From NCBI GenBank assembly GCA_014846175.1, contig RKAV01000027.1, forward strand, positions 1 to 6,480: a DNA stretch of 6,480 bases, in the 5' to 3' direction. The translations under genes and the position numbers were made by a program. Source of the stretch: a bacterium (lineage in GTDB: Bacteria; Bacillota_I; Bacilli_A; RF39; UBA660). Every line of letters starts with the position of its first letter. Position 1 is the first letter of the stretch. The notes beneath the pieces are model-generated. The model did no database searches, was not told where the DNA came from, and saw nothing but the letters and a program-made list of their open reading frames with translations. Shown here one piece after another: positions 1 to 5,634 of this stretch.

Positions 1-1
1 A

Positions 2-1570
2 AATACTACACCTTATACCTTTACTATAACTAATAGTGGAACAATAGATTCTTATTACACTATATCTAATGAAGAAGATACTAATAATACTTTAGATACT
101 ACTTATCTAAAATATAAGTTAGTTAGTAATGATGGTTATGATTCAGGTATAAAAAGATTAAAAGATATAGGTACAGGTACTTATAGAATAGTAGATGAAA
201 GAGCTTTACTTAAAAGTAAAAGTGTAACTTATAAACTATACTTATGGATAGCAAGTGATGCTAGTAATACTATTCAAAATAAAATATATAAAAGTAAGAT
301 AATAGTAAATAGTACAAGTAATAAAACATTATATACTTATTGTATTGATAATGGCTTTACTAAGCTATCGGATTGTATGTTGGTAATGAATAATCATGAG
401 CAAACGACTGATATAGCTAAAACTAATATTAAAGCAAAAGGAACACCAGACTTTAGTAAAATGGCAACAACAGATGAAGGCCTTTTCATGGCTGAAGATG
501 ATGAAGGAGAAAGTTATTACTATAGAGGAGCAGTAAAGAACAACTATGTATCATTTGCAGGATTCATCTGGAGAATAATAAGACGTAATGGAGATGGAAG
601 TGTTAGAATGATTTATTCAGGTAAGAAAACTAGTGATACAGGTGAAGCAACTACTATAGGAAGCTCTACTTTTAATGATAAATATTGGGATCCAACTTAT
701 GTTGGATATAAATATAATGAAGACTTTGAATTACATGAAAATAATGGAACAACAAGTTATCAATGGTTTACTAATACACAAAAATATAACTATGGAACAG
801 GCTATACTTTTGATGTATCTACCAAGAAATTTTCTTTAACTGGAACAATAAAACAATTAACATGGAAAGATAATCATGATGAAATAATAAAAAGTCAGTT
901 ATATAGTTGTTTAGAAACATCTTGTAATGTAGTATATAAAGTAACAGGATATAGCAACGATACAAGAATGATAGTCCAACCAATAAGTTATAGTTCAAAA
1001 AGTTTGGCAGCAGCTCAGACAAATAATACAAATTCTACTATTAAAATAAAAATAGATACTTGGTATAAGAATAATTTAAGCGCTTATACCTCAAAATTAG
1101 CTGATGAAACATTTTGTAATGATAGAAGTTTTGATATTGGTTCTGGGTATTTATTAGTACCATCTACGAGCTATTATTCAGCTTTTCGTTTAGAAACTAG
1201 TAAGAAACCAAACTTAAAATGCACTAATAGTAATGATAAATTCAAAGTCTCAAATGCAAGTGCTAAATTGAATTATCCGATAGCACTAATCACAGCAGAT
1301 GAAGTTGCGATGGCTGGTGCACTAAGTTATAAATCAAATATAAATAATTATTTATGCACCGGAGCAACTCAATGGACTTTGACATCATCCTATTTTAGTG
1401 AAACAGTAAGCCAAGCCTGTGTTTGGTATTATAACTCATCAGGTGGTCTTGAGTCTTGGTTTTTTACTACTGGCACATTTGGAGTAAGACCAGTAATAAA
1501 TTTAAAAGCTGATATACTGATAACTAAAGGAGACGGAACGGCACTAAGTCCATTTGTGGTTGAATCATAG
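2..1570 (+). CDS. Secreted TasA-like / lectin-like surface protein, 5'-truncated by window edge (paralogue A)
   Basis: The frame is open from base 2 to the TAG at 1568-1570 (522 codons visible), so the true start lies left of the window. The ATG at 377 has no Shine-Dalgarno and falls inside a region aligned to the middle of the next gene. Residues encoded before about base 330 look like the end of a TasA-like beta-sandwich (YTFTITNSGTIDSYYTIS). From 335 onward the protein matches paralogue B: the two-Cys motif YCxDNGFxxLSDCMLV, the WRxIRRNGDGSVRMIYSG block, a C-x4-C-type pair (SCLETSC), and the terminal GVRPVINLK. The C-terminus is reminiscent of C-type-lectin/FGE-like folds; this is inference from motif and position. 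Bases 1373-1492 diverge sharply from paralogue B. Cysteines encoded at 1355 and 1418 have no counterpart in B. Likely role: exported, cell-surface binding protein. The ligand is unknown. It is followed 17 bases later by paralogue B, probably in one operon. Confidence 0.85.
   Translation, partial: NTTPYTFTITNSGTIDSYYTISNEEDTNNTLDTTYLKYKLVSNDGYDSGIKRLKDIGTGTYRIVDERALLKSKSVTYKLYLWIASDASNTIQNKIYKSKIIVNSTSNKTLYTYCIDNGFTKLSDCMLVMNNHEQTTDIAKTNIKAKGTPDFSKMATTDEGLFMAEDDEGESYYYRGAVKNNYVSFAGFIWRIIRRNGDGSVRMIYSGKKTSDTGEATTIGSSTFNDKYWDPTYVGYKYNEDFELHENNGTTSYQWFTNTQKYNYGTGYTFDVSTKKFSLTGTIKQLTWKDNHDEIIKSQLYSCLETSCNVVYKVTGYSNDTRMIVQPISYSSKSLAAAQTNNTNSTIKIKIDTWYKNNLSAYTSKLADETFCNDRSFDIGSGYLLVPSTSYYSAFRLETSKKPNLKCTNSNDKFKVSNASAKLNYPIALITADEVAMAGALSYKSNINNYLCTGATQWTLTSSYFSETVSQACVWYYNSSGGLESWFFTTGTFGVRPVINLKADILITKGDGTALSPFVVES
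1373..1492 (+). other. Corresponding variable segment in paralogue A
   Basis: This is the exact positional counterpart of the paralogue B segment, aligning without gaps over 40 residues from the Trp after Gln to the Pro of GVRP. Only 14 of 40 residues are identical (W, L, S, F, S, VW, SG, FGVRP), while the flanks are nearly identical. It has 30 A in 120 bases and 47 G+C (39%), a milder shift than in paralogue B, and its GVRP uses ordinary host codons (gga gta aga cca). It may be an older, ameliorated variable region, one fed by a different template, or a fast-evolving binding face without a retroelement. Confidence 0.5.
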
Positions 1571-1587
1571 AAAGGAGTATATACCAA

Positions 1588-3459
1588 ATGAATAAGAATA
1601 AAATAAATAGTATTATAACTATTAGTTTTTCTATATTTCTATTACTAATAGTAGTAGGTATCAGCTATGCAGCTTATACCTATAGTGGAGTAGGTCAAAA
1701 GGCAAATACTATTACAACAGGAGCAATCAGCATGACCTATACTGAATCTACTAATTCTATAGCATTAAGTAATGCCCTACCAACTACTGATGCAACCGGA
1801 AAGAAAAGAAAGAATACTGGTGAATACTTTGATTTCACAGTTAAATCATCTATAAAAGGTAATACTGATATAAATTATGAAATAGCAGCAAAAGAAAAAA
1901 GTGGCAATACATTTTCTGGTAAGAATATAAAGTATTATTTAACAAAAGTAAATAGTGATGGAACAGAAACAGAAGTAATGGCACCAAGAATATATTATGA
2001 AGAACCATCAGGAAATGTTTATACTGGAAGACCAGCAGATATGATGAGTTTATTTGTAGGTAATCTAAATCAACAAGGAGATACAACCATTAATTATAGA
2101 TTAAGACTATGGGTAGATGAAAACTATAATCCACAAAACGATAATGGTGGATTAACATATAAAGTAAAAGTAAATGTTTATGGACAAACAAGTGACACTG
2201 TAGCCCAAGCTGAAGATACTTATTGTAAAGATAATGGCTTTAATACTTTATCAGATTGTATGTTAGTATTAAACAATCATGAAGCAAGTGTAACTGCTGC
2301 TAAAACAGCAATAAAAGCAAAAGGTACTCCAAATTTTGCTAGGATAGCACCAAATGATACGGAAATAGATGGTTTATATATGGCCGAAGATGATGAAGGA
2401 GAAAGTTATTATTATAGAGGATCAGTAAAGAATAACTATGTCTCATTTGCAGGATTTACTTGGAGAATGATAAGACGTAATGGAGATGGAAGCGTTAGAA
2501 TGATTTACTCAGGTAAATCAACAACAGATACAGGAGAAGCAACATCTATTGGTAATTCCCAATTCAATAGTAAGTATTGGGAACCAACTTACGTTGGTTA
2601 TAAATATAACGAGGATTTTGAATTACATGAAAATAATGGAACAACAGGATATACTTGGTTTAATAATACATCAAAATATAACTATGGAACAGGTTATACC
2701 TTTGATACCTCTACTAAGAAATTCACTTTAACTGGTACCATAAAACAATTAACATGGAAAGACAATCATGATGAGATAGTAAAAAGTCAGTTATATAGTT
2801 GTTTAAATACATCTTGTAACGTTGTATATAAAGTAACAGGATATCAAAGCGATACAAGAATGACAGTAAAACCAATAAGTTATAGTTCAAAAAGTTTAGC
2901 AACATCACAAGCAAATAATAAAAATTCATCCATTAAAACAACAATAGATAATTGGTATAAAAATAATCTAACTGCTTATACTTCAAAATTAGCAGATGAA
3001 ACATTTTGTAATGACAGAAGTATTTCAAGTGGAACAGGATACAAAACAGATTCAACTACATATTATGGATCATATAATAGAAATGTAGATAAAAAAACTC
3101 CAAGTTTGAAATGTGCCCAAGATAATGATAAATTCAAAGTAGCAAATGCAAGTGCAAAACTAGACTATCCAGTGGCACTAATTACAGCTGATGAAATGGC
3201 AATGGCTGGAGGTGTATTTGCTACATCAAATACAAATTATTATTTATATAATGGACAATATCAGTGGTCTCTTTCGCCTAGTGGCTTCTATTCTATCTAC
3301 TCTTCTGTGGATGTCTGGCGTGTTCATCCATCTGGTAGCTTTGTCCCGGGGCGCATCGTGGCTAACTCATTCGGTGTCCGTCCAGTAATAAACCTAAAAT
3401 CAGATACCTTAATAACTAAAGGCGATGGATCATCTTTGAATCCCTTTGTAGTTGAATAA
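1588..3459 (+). CDS. Secreted TasA-like / lectin-like surface protein with hypervariable C-terminal segment (paralogue B)
   Basis: This is a complete 623-residue protein. The start ATG is preceded by AAAGGAG at 1571-1577, 10 bases upstream. Residues 1-8 are polar and basic, 9-25 form a hydrophobic segment and GISYAAY follows. With the downstream ANTITTGAISM this resembles SipW-processed TasA/camelysin-type leaders (family knowledge; similarity judged by eye). Residues about 31-205 are probably a beta-sandwich. Residues about 210-623 are shared with paralogue A: C213/C224, the YYYRGSVKNNYVSFAGFTW block, WRMIRRNGDGS, SCLNTSC, then GVRPVINLK and a GDGSSLNPFVV tail. No transpeptidase sorting motif (LPxTG) is visible, so it is secreted or membrane-held by the N-terminal helix. 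Codons for residues 560-599 are GC-rich and A-poor, unlike the rest of the gene, and look like a diversity-generating retroelement variable region. Function is unknown; a diversified adhesin or receptor is an inference. A terminator follows directly. Confidence 0.9.
   Translation: MNKNKINSIITISFSIFLLLIVVGISYAAYTYSGVGQKANTITTGAISMTYTESTNSIALSNALPTTDATGKKRKNTGEYFDFTVKSSIKGNTDINYEIAAKEKSGNTFSGKNIKYYLTKVNSDGTETEVMAPRIYYEEPSGNVYTGRPADMMSLFVGNLNQQGDTTINYRLRLWVDENYNPQNDNGGLTYKVKVNVYGQTSDTVAQAEDTYCKDNGFNTLSDCMLVLNNHEASVTAAKTAIKAKGTPNFARIAPNDTEIDGLYMAEDDEGESYYYRGSVKNNYVSFAGFTWRMIRRNGDGSVRMIYSGKSTTDTGEATSIGNSQFNSKYWEPTYVGYKYNEDFELHENNGTTGYTWFNNTSKYNYGTGYTFDTSTKKFTLTGTIKQLTWKDNHDEIVKSQLYSCLNTSCNVVYKVTGYQSDTRMTVKPISYSSKSLATSQANNKNSSIKTTIDNWYKNNLTAYTSKLADETFCNDRSISSGTGYKTDSTTYYGSYNRNVDKKTPSLKCAQDNDKFKVANASAKLDYPVALITADEMAMAGGVFATSNTNYYLYNGQYQWSLSPSGFYSIYSSVDVWRVHPSGSFVPGRIVANSFGVRPVINLKSDTLITKGDGSSLNPFVVE
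3265..3384 (+). other. Candidate DGR-type variable region (VR) in paralogue B
   Basis: This 120-base segment (codons 560-599) holds 13 A and 63 G+C (52.5% G+C), inside a gene that is otherwise strongly A-rich. Of its 40 codons, 30 end in C or T, 7 in G and 3 in A. All three Arg codons are CGY, while AGA dominates the rest of the gene. It lies near the 3' end of the gene, directly before a GVRP lectin-like motif. That is where adenine-mutagenised variable regions sit in known diversity-generating retroelement targets. No template repeat or reverse transcriptase is in the window. Alternatives are gene conversion from a silent cassette or an assembly chimera at a variable site. Confidence 0.6.
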
Positions 3460-3462
3460 ATT

Positions 3463-3496
3463 AAGTAACCATGTTAAATTGGTTACTTTTACTTTT
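3463..3496 (+). terminator. Intrinsic terminator after the surface-protein genes
   Basis: A perfect 8-bp stem (AAGTAACC at 3463-3470 with GGTTACTT at 3481-3488) has a 10-base loop and is followed by a T-rich run (ttttactttt, 3487-3496). It starts 4 bases after the TAA of paralogue B. The stem is only moderately stable, as is normal in an AT-rich genome. It separates the surface-protein unit from the deoD operon. Confidence 0.65.
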
Positions 3497-3514
3497 AAAA
3501 AAGTATTTAACATG
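3470..3514 (+). promoter_or_regulatory. Long-range inverted repeat overlapping the terminator loop
   Basis: CATGTTAAAT (3470-3479) is the exact reverse complement of ATTTAACATG (3505-3514), with 25 bases between. The left arm is essentially the loop of the terminator hairpin. The RNA could therefore form either a pseudoknot or an alternative stem that competes with the terminator. Whether this is regulatory or chance in AT-rich DNA cannot be decided from the sequence alone. Confidence 0.35.
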
Positions 3515-3534
3515 ATAGAATTAAATAGTAAGGA

Positions 3535-3557
3535 AAAGTATATAGTATATATACTTT
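3535..3557 (+). promoter_or_regulatory. Palindromic operator-like element upstream of deoD
   Basis: AAAGTATAT (3535-3543) and ATATACTTT (3549-3557) form a perfect 9-base inverted repeat with a 5-base spacer. A nested 12-base perfect palindrome, AGTATATATACT, lies at 3544-3555. The element ends 8 bases before a TATAAT box, where a repressor or activator could act. An operator is an inference; AT-rich sequence makes short TA palindromes common. Confidence 0.35.
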
Positions 3558-3565
3558 GACTTTAT

Positions 3566-3571
3566 TATAAT
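3566..3571 (+). promoter_or_regulatory. Candidate -10 box for the deoD operon
   Basis: A perfect TATAAT lies 49 bases before the deoD ATG. There is no good -35 at 16-18 bases upstream (the bases around 3543-3548 read tagtat). A TTGACT at 3556-3561 is too close to serve this box. If used, the promoter is weak or activator-dependent, and the palindrome at 3535-3557 occupies the -35 area. Confidence 0.35.
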
Positions 3572-3582
3572 TAAATAAAGAG

Positions 3583-3619
3583 AGGAGGTTACATTCAATA
3601 ATATTTTGAATGTAAAATT
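3583..3619 (+). promoter_or_regulatory. Hairpin-bridged ribosome binding site of deoD
   Basis: A consensus Shine-Dalgarno AGGAGG sits at 3583-3588, 31 bases from the only plausible start (ATG 3620), and no nearer SD exists. The gap is filled by a perfect 10-bp hairpin: TTACATTCAA at 3589-3598 pairs with TTGAATGTAA at 3606-3615, with a 7-base loop. This leaves only AATT before the ATG. Folding would bring the SD next to the start codon, so translation may depend on the hairpin. In-frame codons upstream run back to a TAA at 3599, which excludes an earlier start. Confidence 0.6.
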
Positions 3620-4333
3620 ATGACAGCACATATAGAAAGCAAAAAGGAAGATATTGCTAAAAGAGTATTAATGCCAGGTGATCCATTAAGAGCTAAATAT
3701 ATAGCAAATAAGTTTTTATCTGATGTAAAACTTGTTAATCAAACTAGAGGTATGTTAGGCTTTACTGGTAAATATAAAGGAATAGATGTTACTATCTTTG
3801 CATCAGGAATGGGAGGACCATCTATTGGTATTTATGCTTATGAGCTATATCATTTTTATGATGTAGATAAAATTATAAGAATTGGTACTTGTGGTAGTAA
3901 TAAAGAAAGTGTTAAAGTACGTGATTTAGTAATAGGAGAAGATGCTTATACATTATCAAGTTATCCTAAATTATTCTTTGATGATAATAATAAAATATTT
4001 TCTGGTGATAAAGAAATAGTATCATCACTTTATAATCATGCCCTAAAATCTAATGCTAGAGTAGAAAAAGGTACTATTATGACTAGTGATATTTTTGATG
4101 TTTATGTAGATAAAGATCGTTACATGAAAAATTATGATAGTAATATAGATACATTAGTATCAGAAATGGAAGGAGCTATTTTATACTGTATAAGTAAGCA
4201 TCTTAATAAAAAAGCAGCTTGTATCCTAACAGTGGTTGATTCTATGTACGAAAAAGTAGAACTATCTAGCATTGAAAGAGAGCAAGCACTAGATCAAATG
4301 ATTACAGTAGCACTTGATACAGTTATTGAATAA
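3620..4333 (+). CDS. deoD: Purine nucleoside phosphorylase (DeoD type)
   Basis: The enzyme phosphorolyses purine (deoxy)nucleosides to free base and (deoxy)ribose-1-phosphate in the cytoplasm for purine salvage. The protein has 237 residues, the usual length for hexameric bacterial PNPs. By-eye alignment to E. coli DeoD shows the phosphate and nucleoside residues in place: His4, Gly20 within MPGDPLRAKYIA, Arg24, Arg43 in RGMLGFTG, Arg87 in IIRIGTCG, the SEMEGA motif with Glu182-Met183-Glu184, catalytic Asp207 in LTVVD, and Arg220 in IERE. One oddity is Val206 where E. coli has Ser203, and the following stretch (SMYEKVELSS) is divergent. The ATG at 3620 is fixed by the MTAHI start typical of the family, although the SD is 31 bases away behind a hairpin. 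It is probably the first gene of an operon with ymfF and ymfH, which follow on the same strand with no terminator seen. Confidence 0.93.
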   Translation: MTAHIESKKEDIAKRVLMPGDPLRAKYIANKFLSDVKLVNQTRGMLGFTGKYKGIDVTIFASGMGGPSIGIYAYELYHFYDVDKIIRIGTCGSNKESVKVRDLVIGEDAYTLSSYPKLFFDDNNKIFSGDKEIVSSLYNHALKSNARVEKGTIMTSDIFDVYVDKDRYMKNYDSNIDTLVSEMEGAILYCISKHLNKKAACILTVVDSMYEKVELSSIEREQALDQMITVALDTVIE

Positions 4334-4371
4334 AAAATAATAATTTGTAAATACTAGAAAAAGGTGATAAT

Positions 4372-5634
4372 ATGCAATATACAAAAAAAGATTTAGGTTC
4401 TTATAATTTACATTTCATTAAAACAGATAATTATAAAACTATTACAGTTAAAATTTATTTTAGAGAAAGAATTAATAAAGATACTATTACTAAAAGAAAC
4501 TTTTTAAATAGTATGTTATTCTTATCTTGTAAAGATTATCCTACTAAAAGAGAAATGACTTTAAAAAGTCAGGAATTATATGCTGCTACTGTTACTTATA
4601 ATTCTAGAAGATTAGGTAATTATTTAGATTCAATATATACCTTAAAAGTATTAAATGATACGTATACAGAAGAAGATAATTTTAAAAATAGTCTTTCTTT
4701 CTTTTCGTCTATTTTATTGAATCCTAATATAGAGAATAAAGCTTTTAAAGAAAATGATTTTAATGTTATTCATTCTAGAATGAAATCTAATCTTGAAGGG
4801 TTAGAGGATGATAAAGCAAGTTATGCTACTGTTAGACTATTAGATGAAATAGATAAAGATAGTAGTGTATCTATTAGAACAATTGGTTATTTAGAAGACT
4901 TAGAAAATATTACTAAAGAAAACTTATATGATTATTATTTATATATGATTAATCATGATTTGATTGATATATTTGTTTTAGGTGACATTGATGTAGATGA
5001 AGTTTCTAAAATGATACAAGATGAGTTTAAAATAGAAACTTTTAAAAGAAAAAATGATGATTTACATTTAAATGTTTGTGAAAGAAATAAACCTAAATAT
5101 ATAGAAGAAGCAGTTGATGCTAAGCAGAGTCAATTAGCTTTAGCACTATCATTAAAAGATTTAACTCCTTATGAAAGGAACTATCCTTTAACTTTATACA
5201 ATATAATATTAGGTGGAGGAGATAACTCTTTTCTATTTCAAGAAGTAAGAGAAAAAGCTTCCCTTGCTTATTATATAGGAAGTACACCTAATAAGTGTGA
5301 TGATTTAATACTAATTAGATCAGGAGTAACTCCTACTATGGAAAATAAAGCTATAGCACTTATTAAGAAACAAATAAAAAGATTAAAATCAGCCGATTTT
5401 ACTAATGATGATGTAAAAAAAGCTAAAGAATACTTTACTACAGCATTAGATGATATGTTAGAAAGTCCGCTTGAAATAATTGATTGTTATTACATGATGG
5501 AAATACTAGGAGTTGATGATTTTAAAACTAAAAGAGAAAAGATGCTTATGGTGACAAAGGAAGAAATAGTAGAAGTGGCAAAAAAGGTTTCTATACATAC
5601 TATCTTTTGCTTGAAAGGAGTAAACAATGAATAA
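4372..5634 (+). CDS. ymfF: M16 peptidase-like subunit without zinc motif (YmfF-like)
   Basis: This 420-residue protein has the two-lobed layout of an M16 (pitrilysin/processing peptidase) half. The N-terminal lobe (about 1-170) lacks HxxEH, so it should not bind catalytic zinc. The C-terminal lobe carries LGGGDNSFLFQEVREKASLAYYI (split: LGGGDNSFLF from 280, QEVREKASLAYYI from 290). That is the Arg/Tyr substrate-binding signature of M16 non-catalytic halves. The ATG has a strong SD, AAGGTGAT at 4361-4368, three bases upstream. It is followed by an HxxEH-bearing partner that overlaps it by 8 bases, the arrangement of B. subtilis ymfF-ymfH; such pairs form heterodimers. Homologues are often named as associated with EF-P 5-aminopentanol modification, but that link comes from gene context and is not shown here. 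The substrate is unknown. It has no signal peptide, so it is cytoplasmic. Confidence 0.8.
   Translation: MQYTKKDLGSYNLHFIKTDNYKTITVKIYFRERINKDTITKRNFLNSMLFLSCKDYPTKREMTLKSQELYAATVTYNSRRLGNYLDSIYTLKVLNDTYTEEDNFKNSLSFFSSILLNPNIENKAFKENDFNVIHSRMKSNLEGLEDDKASYATVRLLDEIDKDSSVSIRTIGYLEDLENITKENLYDYYLYMINHDLIDIFVLGDIDVDEVSKMIQDEFKIETFKRKNDDLHLNVCERNKPKYIEEAVDAKQSQLALALSLKDLTPYERNYPLTLYNIILGGGDNSFLFQEVREKASLAYYIGSTPNKCDDLILIRSGVTPTMENKAIALIKKQIKRLKSADFTNDDVKKAKEYFTTALDDMLESPLEIIDCYYMMEILGVDDFKTKREKMLMVTKEEIVEVAKKVSIHTIFCLKGVNNE

Larger units (their letters stand above)
332..3456 (+). repeat. Tandem duplication: copy A 332-1567, copy B 2218-3456
   Basis: Copy A (from the TYCIDNGF codons near 332) and copy B (from TYCKDNGF near 2218) encode co-linear protein over about 410 residues. 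Long blocks are nearly identical, for example KNNYVSFAGF, RRNGDGSVRMIYSGK and YVGYKYNEDFELHENNGTT. Small length differences occur only early (B has an extra PNDTEID-type insertion). DNA similarity is high but with many synonymous differences, so the duplication is not recent. Divergence is concentrated in two patches: between two cysteines (1115-1222 in A, 3007-3114 in B) and in the segment before GVRP. Confidence 0.85.

Noticed and set aside
377..379. ATG at 377 as the start of paralogue A
   Set aside because: The frame is open upstream to base 2, the upstream residues continue the TasA-like domain and the shared YCxDNGF motif, and no Shine-Dalgarno precedes the ATG.
819..1031. Short minus-strand open frame (also similar ones at 1850-2086 and 2723-2929)
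   Set aside because: These are antisense shadows of conserved coding sequence, Leu/Tyr-rich from AT bias. The 819-1031 and 2723-2929 frames resemble each other only because the sense genes are paralogues.
2549..2731. Small + frame of 60 codons
   Set aside because: It is a shadow within paralogue B with no Shine-Dalgarno.
3191..3388. Alternative + frame over the variable segment
   Set aside because: It has no ribosome binding site and lies within paralogue B in another frame. It stays open only because the GC-rich island has few A-containing stops.
3465..3592. Pairing of GTAACC (3465-3470) with GGTTAC next to the deoD Shine-Dalgarno (3587-3592)
   Set aside because: Only six bases match, and the left arm already pairs better with GGTTACTT at 3481. 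Chance is the simpler explanation.
3460..3619. Purine riboswitch upstream of deoD
   Set aside because: The conserved three-way junction core and loop sequences of purine riboswitches are not visible; only simple hairpins are present.
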